Assembly (NCBI RefSeq): GCF_018129685.1
Contig: NZ_JAFCLG010000012.1
Location: forward strand, 90,542 to 154,541
Direction: 5' to 3'
DNA from: Bradyrhizobium manausense
GTDB lineage: Bacteria > Pseudomonadota > Alphaproteobacteria > Rhizobiales > Xanthobacteraceae
DNA length: 64,000 nt
Both the position numbers and the translations under genes were made by a program. Of this stretch, positions 25,882-34,811 are shown in pieces. Below the pieces are notes generated by a model, which was not told the DNA's origin, did no database searches, and saw only the letters and a list, made by a program, of their open reading frames with translations. The first letter of the stretch is position 1; each line of letters begins with the position of its first letter.

Positions 25882-27327
25882 TCACAACTCCCGTGCGTTC
25901 GAGAACGCAAAGCTCGACACCCGCCGCGTCGTCTCATCCAGGATCAGCGTGCGCGTGATCGGCGGCTCGGCGCGCTGGGCGCAGTTTTCGCGCTCGCAAA
26001 GCCGGCAATTGACGCCGATCGGCGTGCCCTCGGTCTTCTCCAGATCGATGCCGGCGGCGTAGGTCAGGCGCGCGGCGTGGCGGATTTCGCAGCCGAGGCC
26101 GATAGCGAAGCGCGGCTGCGGCAGCGGATGCGGCGCGACGGGACGGCGCACCATCTGCGCGATGGAGAAATAGCGCGTGCCGTCGGACAGCTCGATCACC
26201 TGCTTCAACAGGCGGTCCGGCGTGTCGAAAGTGGAGTGCACGTTCCACAGTGGACACGTGCCGCCGAACTTCGAGAACGGGAACGTGCCGGAGGAGAAGC
26301 GCTTCGAGACGTTGCCGGCGTTGTCGACGCGCAGCAGGAAGAACGGAATCCCGCGCGCGTTCGGCCGCTGCAGCGTGGTGAGGCGATGGCACACCTGCTC
26401 GAAGCCCGAATTGAAGCGCTGCGCCAGCACGTGAATGTCGTAGTTGAGCGCCTCGGCGGCCGCGAGGAACGTCGGGTAGGGCATCATCACGGCCGCCGCA
26501 AAGTAATTGCCGAGCGTGATGCGGAACAGCCGGCGCGGCGCATCGTCGAGCGGACCCGCGCGGCTGATGATGGTCTCCAACGCTTGCGCGCACTCGCCGA
26601 GACCCAGCTGGAAGGCGAGCTGGAAGGCGCGGCCGGGCAGGTCGACCAGCTCCGAGACCAGGAGCTGGCGGCGGTGGCGGTCGAACCGGCGCAGCGTCTC
26701 GCGCATCACGTCGACAGGCATGATGCGGGTCTGGATCGAATGCTTTTCGCGCAGGCGCTCGACGAGCGCGGCATAAAGCCCTTCGGCCGGGACGTTCAAC
26801 TCGTCACGCAGGTTTTCCGCGGCCTGCTCGAGTTCCGGAAAATAGTTGCGGTTGGCCTCGATCAGCTCGCGCACGCGCTCGACCGGATTGGCCTCATAGC
26901 GCGTGCCGACGTCGCGGTCGGCCATTTGCGCCGCGGCCAGCGTCTCGCCCTGGCGCGCCTCGGTATAGGCCGCATAGAGCCGTTGCAGCGCATGGGTGAC
27001 GCCGGGACAGAGCTCGGCGAGGTCACGCAGCTCCTGCTTGGGAACGTCGATCTGGCGGAACAGCGGATCGGAGAAGATCTCGTTGAGCTCGGCGAAGAAG
27101 CGGTCCTCGTCGGCGGTGGCGAGGTCCCGAAGGTCGAGATCGTAGGTCTCGGCGAGCCGCAGCAGGATCTGCGCCGTCACCGGGCGCTGGTTCCGCTCGA
27201 TGAGGTTCACATAGCTCGGCGAGATCCCGAGCCCCTCGGCAATCTGCGTCTGCGACAGCCCCAATTGCTGCCGGATCCGCCGGAAGCGTGGGCCGACGAA
27301 CAGTTTCTTCCCGGATTCGCCGGCCAT
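25882..27327 (-). CDS. XRE/ScfR (RamB-like) short-chain fatty acyl regulator
   Basis: 481-aa regulator. Residues ~10-65 are an XRE helix-turn-helix (IRQQLGLSQTQIAEGLGISP then YVNLIERNQRP). The centre corresponds to the IrrE N-terminal-like domain without an HExxH motif, and the C-terminus to DUF2083, ending in a cysteine cluster CRLCERENCAQRAEPP. This architecture is that of RamB, PrpR(ScfR) and relatives, which control glyoxylate and methylcitrate cycle genes in response to acyl-CoA status. It is divergent from aceA (232 bp between starts), so it most likely controls aceA through the TTACA array at 27374-27427. Activator or repressor role cannot be decided from sequence. Confidence 0.88.
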   Translation of the reverse strand: MAGESGKKLFVGPRFRRIRQQLGLSQTQIAEGLGISPSYVNLIERNQRPVTAQILLRLAETYDLDLRDLATADEDRFFAELNEIFSDPLFRQIDVPKQELRDLAELCPGVTHALQRLYAAYTEARQGETLAAAQMADRDVGTRYEANPVERVRELIEANRNYFPELEQAAENLRDELNVPAEGLYAALVERLREKHSIQTRIMPVDVMRETLRRFDRHRRQLLVSELVDLPGRAFQLAFQLGLGECAQALETIISRAGPLDDAPRRLFRITLGNYFAAAVMMPYPTFLAAAEALNYDIHVLAQRFNSGFEQVCHRLTTLQRPNARGIPFFLLRVDNAGNVSKRFSSGTFPFSKFGGTCPLWNVHSTFDTPDRLLKQVIELSDGTRYFSIAQMVRRPVAPHPLPQPRFAIGLGCEIRHAARLTYAAGIDLEKTEGTPIGVNCRLCERENCAQRAEPPITRTLILDETTRRVSSFAFSNAREL

Positions 27328-27372
27328 TCCTAGGACTCCAGGGGCATCAAGGTCAGTCTTTCTGACCTATAC

Positions 27373-27427
27373 TTTACAGGATTTACAAAGTTACATCTAT
27401 TACATGTTCTGATGTTACATGACATCA
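27373..27427. promoter_or_regulatory. Phased TTACA repeat array between regulator and aceA
   Basis: Five TTACA motifs start at 27374, 27383, 27391, 27400 and 27415 (steps of 9, 8, 9 and 15 bp); the last lies within an inverted repeat TGATGT-6 bp-ACATCA (27410-27427). The stretch is much more AT-rich than its surroundings and sits 46 bp upstream of the ScfR-type gene and about 130 bp upstream of aceA. It is the natural operator region for the divergent pair. Confidence 0.55.
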
Positions 27428-27559
27428 CCATTCGAATACAAGTCCTCTGTACGAACTTCTCTTTCTCGCGTTTATCTCCTGACACGCATTTCGCAATGCA
27501 TTGTCAAAAATGTCGATGACGAAGCCAACGCTTCGTCGTCATCGAGAAGGATCAGGCAC

Positions 27560-29194
27560 ATGAACTACCAGCCTCGCGGCATCAACACCCTCCAGGGCCC
27601 GGCGTCGTATCAGAGCGAGATCGACGCGGCCCGGGCGCTCCTCGACAGCCAGCCGACCTGGAACGGGGTGACGGCCGAGGCGGTCGCGCGCATGCGCCTG
27701 CAGAACCGTTTCAAGACCGGCCTGGACATCGCCCGCTACACCGCGGCGCTGATGCGGGCCGACATGGCGGCCTATGACAAGGATCCGACCAAGTACACGC
27801 AGTCGCTGGGCTGCTGGCACGGCTTCATCGCGCAGCAGAAGCTGATCTCGATCAAGAAGCACTTCGGCGGCAGGACCGATCGCAAATATCTGTATCTGTC
27901 CGGCTGGATGATCGCGGCGCTGCGTTCCGAGTTCGGACCGCTGCCCGACCAGTCGATGCACGAGAAGACCTCGGTGCCGGCGCTGATCGAAGAGCTCTAC
28001 ACCTTCCTCCGTCAAGCCGATGCCCGCGAGCTCAACGACATCTTCCGTCTGCTCGACAAGGCGCGCAAGGAAGGCGATGCGACCCGCGAGAAGGAGCTGA
28101 TCGCGAAGATCGACAACTTCCAGACCCATGTCGTGCCCGTCATCGCCGACATCGACGCCGGCTTCGGTAACGCCGAGGCGACCTATCTGCTCGCCAAGAA
28201 GATGATCGAAGCGGGCGCCTGCGCGCTGCAGATCGAGAACCAGGTCTCGGACGAGAAGCAGTGCGGTCACCAGGACGGCAAGGTCACCGTGCCGCACGAG
28301 GTTTTCCTCGCCAAGATCCGCGCCTGCCGCCACGCCTTCCTCGAGCTCGGTGTCGAGGACGGCATCATCGTCACCCGCACCGACTCGCTCGGCGCTGGCC
28401 TGACGCAGCAGATCGCCGTCAGCCACAAGCCGGGCGACATCGGCGACCAGTACAACAGCTTCCTCGATTGCGAGGAAGTGACGGCGGCGAACGCCCGCAA
28501 CGGCGACGTCATCATCAACCGCAACGGCAAGATGCTGCGTCCGAAGCGGCTGCCCTCGAACCTCTACCAGTTCCGCGCCGGTACGGGCGAGGACCGCTGC
28601 GTGCTCGACAGCATCACCTCGCTGCAGAACGGCGCGGACCTGCTCTGGATCGAGACCGAGAAGCCGCATATCGAGCAGATCGCCAAGATGGTCGACCGCA
28701 TCCGTGAGGTCATCCCGAACGCCAAGCTCGCCTACAACAACTCGCCGTCGTTCAACTGGACCATCAACTTCCGTCAGCAGGTCTACGACGCGATGAAGGA
28801 AGCCGGCAAGGATGTCAGCAAGTACGTCAGGGCCGAGCTGATGAAGCCGGAATACGACGATACGCCGCTGGCGATCGAGGCCGACGAGCGCATCCGGACC
28901 TTCCAGGCGGATTCGGCCAAGCGTGCCGGCATCTTCCACCACCTGATCACGCTGCCGACCTACCACACGGCCGCGCTGTCCACCGACAACCTCGCACGCG
29001 AGTATTTCGGCGAGCAGGGCATGCTCGGCTACGTCAAGAACGTCCAGCGTCAGGAGATCCGTCAGGGTATCGCCTGCGCCAAGCACCAGAACATGGCCGG
29101 CTCCGATATCGGCGATGACCACAAGGAATATTTCGCAGGTGAAGCGGCCCTGAAGGCGGGCGGCGCCCACAACACGATGAACCAGTTCGGCTAA
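27560..29194 (+). CDS. aceA: Isocitrate lyase
   Basis: 544-aa enzyme cleaving isocitrate to glyoxylate and succinate, first step of the glyoxylate shunt needed for growth on acetate and fatty acids. The catalytic cysteine loop is EKQCGHQDGK; other active-site parts are VPVIADIDAGFGN (metal-binding Asp), GIIVTRTDSLGA, and NNSPSFNW. It belongs to the longer subfamily rather than the 430-aa E. coli type. ATG 27560 follows GGATCAGG; the region upstream is not coding. Cooperates with the fad operon at the start of the window, which supplies acetyl-CoA. A DUF4170 gene follows 23 bp downstream. Confidence 0.96.
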   Translation: MNYQPRGINTLQGPASYQSEIDAARALLDSQPTWNGVTAEAVARMRLQNRFKTGLDIARYTAALMRADMAAYDKDPTKYTQSLGCWHGFIAQQKLISIKKHFGGRTDRKYLYLSGWMIAALRSEFGPLPDQSMHEKTSVPALIEELYTFLRQADARELNDIFRLLDKARKEGDATREKELIAKIDNFQTHVVPVIADIDAGFGNAEATYLLAKKMIEAGACALQIENQVSDEKQCGHQDGKVTVPHEVFLAKIRACRHAFLELGVEDGIIVTRTDSLGAGLTQQIAVSHKPGDIGDQYNSFLDCEEVTAANARNGDVIINRNGKMLRPKRLPSNLYQFRAGTGEDRCVLDSITSLQNGADLLWIETEKPHIEQIAKMVDRIREVIPNAKLAYNNSPSFNWTINFRQQVYDAMKEAGKDVSKYVRAELMKPEYDDTPLAIEADERIRTFQADSAKRAGIFHHLITLPTYHTAALSTDNLAREYFGEQGMLGYVKNVQRQEIRQGIACAKHQNMAGSDIGDDHKEYFAGEAALKAGGAHNTMNQFG

Positions 29195-29217
29195 CGCCAT
29201 CCAAGAGGAGACTGACA

Positions 29218-29427
29218 ATGACCAAAGGCAGCAATTTCTGGGTGATCGGCGGCGAGTTCGGCTCGATGAACTTCCACAAGCTCGTCGAAGGCTCGGCCCA
29301 GGTGCAGGGTCCGTTCAAGACCCGCAAGGAAGCCGAAGACGCCTGGCGCTCGGTTTCGGAAGAGAACCGCCACAAGGCCGGCGTCCGTTTCTCGATCGTG
29401 GAAGAGCCGTCGCGGGTCTCGGCCTGA
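29218..29427 (+). CDS. DUF4170-family small protein
   Basis: 69-aa protein, MTKGSNFWVIGGEFGSMNFH then QGPFKTRKEAEDAWRSVSEE and RFSIVEE. The alpha-beta pattern and the GPFKTRKEAEDAW motif identify DUF4170, a small family common downstream of aceA in Rhizobiales. Strong ribosome site (AGAGGAGA) before the ATG and a 23-bp gap from aceA indicate cotranscription. Function unknown. The operon ends at the hairpin at 29471-29505. Confidence 0.88.
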   Translation: MTKGSNFWVIGGEFGSMNFHKLVEGSAQVQGPFKTRKEAEDAWRSVSEENRHKAGVRFSIVEEPSRVSA

Positions 29428-29470
29428 CGGCTGCCTGACAACCTCTAAGAAGACGTCCAAGGACGGAGGG

Positions 29471-29505
29471 TCCCATCCGGCGCAAGCCGGGTGGGATCGT
29501 CTGTT
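29471..29505 (+). terminator. Rho-independent terminator of the aceA-DUF4170 operon
   Basis: TCCCATCCGGC, loop GCAA, GCCGGGTGGGA (11-bp stem with one G-T pair) followed by TCGTCTGTTTTT. Confidence 0.88.
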
Positions 29506-29618
29506 TTTGGCACAGGTCATGCCCCCTGGGGCTCTGTAAGTATCTGGAATGATGGGCCCTTTGCTCAGGTTATGGTTGCTGATAGGTTAACGGCGGAAAG
29601 TCGAGGACGAGGCCGATC

Positions 29619-30176
29619 ATGTCAGAGCCCGAAACCAGCGGTATCCATCCCAGTCAGCCGCGCCCGGTGCGGCTGCGCGATGCGCTGCTCCGCGCGCGGA
29701 TCGAGGCCGCCGACCGAACCGGCGTGGTGGTCGATCTCAGGGACGCCGAGGTGGCCCGGCTCGAGATCCTCAACGACGCGCTCGATCCGCTGTTCGCGCA
29801 GGTGCCCGATCAGATCGACCTGTTCGACCGCGGCATCAGCCAGGGCGATACGCCCAGGCTCTGGATCGATGTCGTCGCCCACATCGTGATGGGGCGCGAC
29901 AAGCGGCAGTACCGCTTTGTCCAGGACACCCGTTTCGGCCGCATCGTGCTCGCCGAATCCCACGACACCGCCGTCATCGTGGAGGCCGTGACTGACTATG
30001 TCGCCCGTCGCATGATCGAACGCGAGCGCGCGATGGTGGTGCCGTCAGAGCCGAAGGAGGACGTCGCAGAGCAGCCGCCGCGCCGCTCGCGCATCTGGCC
30101 GTTCGTGCTGGGTTTCATTCTTGGCGCCGCCGCGCTGTTCGGTGTCGCCGTGCTTGCGGCGTTGCGGAGCTGGTGA
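29619..30176 (+). CDS. Conserved-type hypothetical protein with C-terminal membrane anchor
   Basis: 185-aa protein, not recognised. Residues 1-150 are soluble and mixed alpha-beta, with RLWIDVVAHIVMGRDKRQYR and FVQDTRFGRIVLAESHD; a basic stretch (PPRRSR) is followed by a single C-terminal membrane helix (WPFVLGFILGAAALFGVAVL). The topology is that of a tail-anchored inner-membrane protein with a cytoplasmic domain. It is a lone gene between the aceA terminator and a family A repeat. Confidence 0.75.
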   Translation: MSEPETSGIHPSQPRPVRLRDALLRARIEAADRTGVVVDLRDAEVARLEILNDALDPLFAQVPDQIDLFDRGISQGDTPRLWIDVVAHIVMGRDKRQYRFVQDTRFGRIVLAESHDTAVIVEAVTDYVARRMIERERAMVVPSEPKEDVAEQPPRRSRIWPFVLGFILGAAALFGVAVLAALRSW

Positions 30177-30208
30177 AAGTCTTTCCGTCGTCTCGGAGTA
30201 TTTCCCTC

Positions 30209-30312
30209 CGTCATTCCGGGGCATGCGTAGCATGAACCCGCAATCCATTCATCGCCATGCGCTGAGGCCCAATGGATTCCGGGCTCGCGCTGACGCGCGC
30301 CCCGGAATGACG
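30209..30312. repeat. Palindromic intergenic element, family A copy 3
   Basis: 104-bp copy with outer arms CGTCATTCCGGGG (30209-30221) and its exact complement (30300-30312), and inner pairs around CAATCCATT and AATGGATTCCGGG. It lies between two convergent genes and ends 6 bp from the stop of the phosphoesterase gene. Confidence 0.85.
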
Positions 30313-30318
30313 AAATTC

Positions 30319-31212
30319 TCACACCAGCCGCGTTCGCTTGATCTCCCGAACCTGCAGGCCATGATCGATGCTTCGCACGATCTGCTCGCAGCGCCAGCCG
30401 GCATTGTCCTTCTCGATCCCGAACAGATTGTAAGCCGCCGCCGGATAGCGGCCGTGCGCGAGCGCCGAGGCCGACGGCACGCCGATCGCCGGAATATCGC
30501 CATTGGGACCTTCGAACCACATCGTCGAATGGATGTGGTCGTGCCCGTGCAGGACGAGCTCGACACCGTGGCGCTTGAGCAGCGACAGCAGGCTTGCGGA
30601 ATCCGTCAGCCGCTTCTGGCGCGCACCGGACTTCAGGGGATGATGCACGAGCAGCACGCGGAAGACGTCCTCGGCTGCGAGCGTGTCGAGCACGCGCTCG
30701 AGATCAGCCAGCTGATCGCGCCCGAGCGTGCCCGTCGCCATCAAGGGCGGCGTCGGCACGGCGCTGGAGAGGCTGATCAGCGCGACCGGCCCGCGGCGGC
30801 GCACACCCGGAAAGCCGGTGTTGCCGTCGTCGCTCGCAAGCCAGGGCGCAAAGGTCTCGCCGAAGCGATGCGACGTTGCGCGCACATAGGCGTCGTGATT
30901 GCCGGGAATCGTGGTGACGCGGTCGGGCGGCCCGACGCCCTCGAGCCAGGCGCGCGCCGGCGCGAACTCCGCCTCCATCGCCAGATTGACGAGATCGCCT
31001 GTGACTGCGATGTGGTCGGGCGCTTGTGCCAGCATGTCGGCGACCAGCGCGTCGAGCACCTCGCGGCGCTGGTATTTGTGGCGGTTGCGCGTCCAGTTGA
31101 TGTAGCCGAGCGCACGCTTGCCGGCGAGCTCGGTCAGCCGCGGCTTCGGCAGCGGCGCTAGGTGCGGGTCGGACAGATGGGCGAGCGTGAAAGGTGCCAG
31201 GAACGATGTCAT
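30319..31212 (-). CDS. Calcineurin-like metallophosphoesterase
   Basis: 297-aa enzyme with all five dinuclear-metal motifs in order: SDPHL (D-x-H), GDLVN (GD), GNHDAY (GNHD), VHHPL and GHDHIH (GHxH). No signal peptide is obvious, so it is probably cytoplasmic; substrates of this group include cyclic nucleotides, UDP-diacylglucosamine and other phosphodiesters. ATG 31212 is chosen so that the protein begins just before the first beta strand. Divergent from the Nudix gene, with 77 bp between starts. Confidence 0.9.
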   Translation of the reverse strand: MTSFLAPFTLAHLSDPHLAPLPKPRLTELAGKRALGYINWTRNRHKYQRREVLDALVADMLAQAPDHIAVTGDLVNLAMEAEFAPARAWLEGVGPPDRVTTIPGNHDAYVRATSHRFGETFAPWLASDDGNTGFPGVRRRGPVALISLSSAVPTPPLMATGTLGRDQLADLERVLDTLAAEDVFRVLLVHHPLKSGARQKRLTDSASLLSLLKRHGVELVLHGHDHIHSTMWFEGPNGDIPAIGVPSASALAHGRYPAAAYNLFGIEKDNAGWRCEQIVRSIDHGLQVREIKRTRLV

Positions 31213-31289
31213 CGCGCGCGATTGCCTCGCTATTCCCTTGCTGTAATGGCAAGGTCCCGCCATCAGCGCAAGGGAAGCCTGGGAGACTG

Positions 31290-31781
31290 ATGGGAGAGCG
31301 ACTGAACCGGATCCGACTGAGATTCGAGCCGCTGCTGCGGCGCTTCTTCCACGCCTATTTCCTGCTGGTTCGTGGCATGACGCTCGGCGTCCGCGCCGTC
31401 GTGCTCGATGCCGACAACAGGGTGTTTCTTGTCAAGCACAGCTATGTCGCGGGCTGGTATCTGCCCGGCGGCGGCGTCGACTTCGGCGAGACCATGGAGC
31501 AGGCGATGCGCCGCGAGCTCAAGGAGGAGGGCGATATCGACCTGACCGGGGAGGCCGTGCTGCACGGCATCTTCCTCAACAGCCACGTCTCCCGCCGCGA
31601 CCATGTCGCGGTCTATGTGGTCAGGCATTTCCGCCAGGACCGGCTGCCACAACCCAACCGCGAGATCATCGCATGCGGGTTCTTCGCGGCTGCTGCCTTG
31701 CCCGAGGGGACCACGACCGGTACGCGGCTGCGGCTCGCGGAAGTCCTGGACGGTCAGCCGCTGATGACGACGTGGCGCTGA
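31290..31781 (+). CDS. Nudix hydrolase with altered Nudix box
   Basis: 163-aa Nudix-fold protein. The box GGVDFGETMEQAMRRELKEE fits Gx5Ex7REUxEE, but the following Gly of the consensus is Asp (EEGDI instead of EExGU). The metal-binding REUxEE core is intact, so activity is expected. Residues 1-35 add a basic N-terminal extension (RLNRIRLRFEPLLRRFFHAY) that could be amphipathic and membrane-associating. Substrate (nucleoside diphosphate-X) unknown. ATG 31290 follows GGGAGAC. Confidence 0.82.
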   Translation: MGERLNRIRLRFEPLLRRFFHAYFLLVRGMTLGVRAVVLDADNRVFLVKHSYVAGWYLPGGGVDFGETMEQAMRRELKEEGDIDLTGEAVLHGIFLNSHVSRRDHVAVYVVRHFRQDRLPQPNREIIACGFFAAAALPEGTTTGTRLRLAEVLDGQPLMTTWR

Positions 31782-31837
31782 GGGCCATCGACTTTGGCAG
31801 GGGCCGGTGTTAGATCGCGCAAGATTCCGAAGTTTCC

Positions 31838-33046
31838 ATGGGTCCGGCTGACGAGATGAGCAGTCAAATGTCGGTTGTCAGCGAACGGAATGTTCCGTCT
31901 GAGCTCGAGCTCACGATCTTGATGCCGTGCCTCAACGAGGCCGAAACGCTCGCAACCTGCGTTGCCAAGGCGCAGTCATTTCTCGTGCGTGCAGGGGTCG
32001 CAGGTGAGGTGTTGATCGCGGATAACGGCAGCACTGACGGATCGCAGGACATCGCGACGGCGGGAGGCGCACGCGTTTTCGACGTTCCTGTCCGCGGCTA
32101 CGGGGCGGCGCTGCGTGCCGGGATCGACGCTGCGCGCGGCCGCTATATCGTCATGGGCGACGCCGACGATAGCTACGACTTCGAGCGCATCGACGCGTTC
32201 CTCGAGCGGCTGCGCGCGGGCGACGATCTGGTCATGGGCAACCGTTTCCGCGGTGGCATAGAACCGGGAGCGATGCCGTTTCTTCATCGGTATCTCGGCA
32301 ATCCCGTTCTGAGCTGGTTTGGACGGCTTTTCTTCGGCTCGGGTCTTGGCGATTTTCACTGTGGCATGAGGGGTTTCTCCAAGGCGGCGATGTCGAAGCT
32401 CGAGTTGCGCACGGCCGGGATGGAGTTCGCGAGCGAGATGGTCGTGCGGGCGACCCTTGTCGGTCTGAAGATCTCCGAAGTGCCGACCACGCTGTCGAAG
32501 GACGGGCGATCCCGTCCACCGCACTTGAGAACGTGGCGCGACGGCTGGCGTCACCTGAAGTTTCTGCTGCTGTATTCGCCGCGATGGCTGTTCTTCTATC
32601 CGGGGGTGTTGCTGGTCGCGGTGGGCACTGCGCTGAGCGGCTTGCTTTTTTTGGGACCGATCAGAATCGGCGGAATCGGCTTCGACATTCGCACGATGCT
32701 TGTCGCATGCACCTGTCTGATCGTGGGCATTCAGGCCATTTGTTTTGCGACGATCGCCAGGGCATTCGCGGCGGATTTGAACCTTCTTCCACCGCCCTCG
32801 CAGTATGGCCGCATCATCGAGGCGTTCACTCTCGAACGTTTCGTTTTCGGTGGGGCCGCGATTCTCGTGGTCGGTATCGTTGGCCTGATCACGGCAGTGG
32901 TGAAGTGGGGCGAAGCCAATTTCGGATCTCTTGACGTGTCGAGCCTGCTTCGGGTCGTGGCCCTTTCAACGACTGCGATCACGGTGGGCGCCCAGCTGGT
33001 ATTTACGGGCTTTCTGGCCGGGCTCATGTCGATCAGGCACTCCTAG
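31838..33046 (+). CDS. GT2 glycosyltransferase with C-terminal membrane helices
   Basis: 402-aa inner-membrane GT-A glycosyltransferase. LTILMPCLNEAETL opens the catalytic domain, ADNGSTDGS follows and the metal-binding DADDSYDFERID is the DxD motif; from residue ~245 there are four hydrophobic segments. The plan resembles dolichol/undecaprenyl-phosphate glycosyltransferases (DPM1/GtrB-like). It is followed after 40 bp by a polytopic membrane protein, so the pair may build and use a lipid-linked sugar to decorate surface glycans. Start could be ATG 31838, 31856 or 31868; none has a strong ribosome site. Confidence 0.85.
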   Translation: MGPADEMSSQMSVVSERNVPSELELTILMPCLNEAETLATCVAKAQSFLVRAGVAGEVLIADNGSTDGSQDIATAGGARVFDVPVRGYGAALRAGIDAARGRYIVMGDADDSYDFERIDAFLERLRAGDDLVMGNRFRGGIEPGAMPFLHRYLGNPVLSWFGRLFFGSGLGDFHCGMRGFSKAAMSKLELRTAGMEFASEMVVRATLVGLKISEVPTTLSKDGRSRPPHLRTWRDGWRHLKFLLLYSPRWLFFYPGVLLVAVGTALSGLLFLGPIRIGGIGFDIRTMLVACTCLIVGIQAICFATIARAFAADLNLLPPPSQYGRIIEAFTLERFVFGGAAILVVGIVGLITAVVKWGEANFGSLDVSSLLRVVALSTTAITVGAQLVFTGFLAGLMSIRHS

Positions 33047-33086
33047 GCGTGCGCATGTTCGCGCGCCCAGGCCTAACGGAAACACG

Positions 33087-34211
33087 ATGAAAACCCTCAA
33101 ATTTGGCTTCGGCCTGATCTGCCTGCTGATCCTTGCCAGCAACATTCTTACGATGTCGTCCTGGACCGAAACCCGCGGCGTCTATGACGACATCTGCTAC
33201 CTGCGTCAGGCTCACTTGTTTCAACTATATGGGATCGGCGGGCTCGACACGGATGTGTCCCGGGACGAGGACCATTTCCTGCAACGCAAGTTGAAAGAGA
33301 TCGGCTTTCCGGAGGAAAAGGCTCCGCCGTGCCATCCCCCGGCAAAGAGCGGCAAGGGCGTACTGCAATATCCGCCAGGTACCGGGTTTCTGCTTTCGCT
33401 GTTTCCGGAGGGACATCAGGTCGTCCCGCTCTATGCCGCTGCCAGCTTGATCATATGCGGCTTCGCTTTGCTCGGCATCTATTTCGCGCGGTCTTTGCCG
33501 GCAATTCTCGGTGCGGGCGTATTCGGCGCTCTTGCCATGTACATGATGATCAATCCGGCGAAGGCCAGCTATTCCATTGCCCCGACGATGGCGATCTGTG
33601 CTGCAGTGGGCTATCTGACCGCGCTGTGGCTAACCACAGGCAAGCGTGAGGTGTGGTTGGTCTTCTTGATCGGCCTCCTGCTCGGACTGTCGGTCAATTT
33701 CAGATTGCCGAATCTGCTCCTGGTCGCGGGCTACGTCCTATATTTGGGCACCACATTCCTTCGGTCACGTACCATCGCGACATTTCGACGAGGCTTGGTC
33801 TTTTGTCTCGCCTACGTGGTCGGCATCGCGCCGACCTTGATTGCCAATGCGATCAACGCCGGCAGCCCATTTACAACGACCTACAGTTCCGAGGATGCTC
33901 TGCCACCCGAATTCAACCTCGAGATCCTCGGCCAGTATTTGCACGACCTGCAGTTCGGGCTGATCCTGCTGGCGATCGGATCGACCGCGTGGCTCCTGCG
34001 GGCCGGTTACGGCGGAGCACGGCATGTCGCGTTCCTTGTCGCCAGCAATCTTCTGATCAACCTGATCTTCTTCCTGAGCCACCCGATTTTCACGCCTTAC
34101 TACGTGGTTCCGATCACCATGCTCGCGGTCTGGAGCGTTTGCTTTACCGGCGCAATGCAGCCGCCCGGATCTAACCGGGAGGGACAGCTTGGACGGGCGG
34201 TCCGCGCCTGA
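33087..34211 (+). CDS. Polytopic membrane protein, possible GT-C glycosyltransferase
   Basis: 374-aa protein with about nine hydrophobic segments. After the first helix comes a large periplasmic-type loop with TRGVYDDICYLRQAHLFQLY and GVLQYPPGTGFLLSLFPEGH. An acidic pair (YDDICY) in the first loop and the Pro-Pro-Gly loop are typical of GT-C (PMT/ArnT-like) glycosyltransferases, which use polyprenyl-phosphate sugars. No family can be assigned with certainty. Paired with the upstream GT2 gene. Base composition is visibly less GC-rich than the central-metabolism genes, hinting at horizontal origin. Confidence 0.7.
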   Translation: MKTLKFGFGLICLLILASNILTMSSWTETRGVYDDICYLRQAHLFQLYGIGGLDTDVSRDEDHFLQRKLKEIGFPEEKAPPCHPPAKSGKGVLQYPPGTGFLLSLFPEGHQVVPLYAAASLIICGFALLGIYFARSLPAILGAGVFGALAMYMMINPAKASYSIAPTMAICAAVGYLTALWLTTGKREVWLVFLIGLLLGLSVNFRLPNLLLVAGYVLYLGTTFLRSRTIATFRRGLVFCLAYVVGIAPTLIANAINAGSPFTTTYSSEDALPPEFNLEILGQYLHDLQFGLILLAIGSTAWLLRAGYGGARHVAFLVASNLLINLIFFLSHPIFTPYYVVPITMLAVWSVCFTGAMQPPGSNREGQLGRAVRA

Positions 34212-34269
34212 ACCCGGATGCAGTGCCGATGGACGTCGGCACCTCCAGATGCTATCTGCCCGAGCTGCC

Positions 34270-34785
34270 ATGAACGATCTCTCCATCACCATCCGCCCCG
34301 AAGTCCCAGGCGATGCCCAGGCGATCGAGCGCCTGCACGAGCGCACGTTTGGCCCCGGTCGTTTCGTACTCAGCGCCTATCGCATCCGCGAGCATGTCGA
34401 CCATCTGCTCGAGGTCTCCTTCACCGCGCGCATCGGCACGTTGCTGGTCGGCTCGGTCAGGCAGTTGCCTGTCATGATCGGCGAGACGCCGGCGCTGCTG
34501 CTCGGGCCGCTCACGGTCGAGCCGCCGTTCCGCAGCCGCGGCATCGGCCGCATGCTGATGGAGCGGGCTCTGCAGGACGCCAAGGACAGGGGGCACCGCA
34601 TCGTGCTGCTGGTCGGCGACGAGCCCTATTACGGCCGCGTCGGCTTCAAGCTCGTGCCCAAGGGTCGCGTCACCATGCCCGGCCCGGTCGACGCCGCCCG
34701 CGTCCTGGTGTTCGAGCTTGTCGACGGCGCCTTCGAAGGCGTCTCGGGCGCAGTGGCGCCGGACTGGAGCAAGGCGCTGGGGTAG
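34270..34785 (+). CDS. GNAT-family N-acetyltransferase
   Basis: 171-aa GNAT protein. ITIRPEVPGDAQAIERLHER is the first strand-helix, LLLGPLTVEPPFRSRGIGRM carries the acetyl-CoA pyrophosphate loop (RSRGIG), and YYGRVGFKLVPKG is the usual C-terminal GNAT strand. Belongs to the YhbS-like subgroup by pattern. ATG 34270 gives a compact domain; an in-frame ATG at 34189 overlaps the previous gene. Acceptor unknown. Confidence 0.88.
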   Translation: MNDLSITIRPEVPGDAQAIERLHERTFGPGRFVLSAYRIREHVDHLLEVSFTARIGTLLVGSVRQLPVMIGETPALLLGPLTVEPPFRSRGIGRMLMERALQDAKDRGHRIVLLVGDEPYYGRVGFKLVPKGRVTMPGPVDAARVLVFELVDGAFEGVSGAVAPDWSKALG

Positions 34786-34811
34786 CGCGCCAACCATCGC
34801 TCGAGGCTCAC

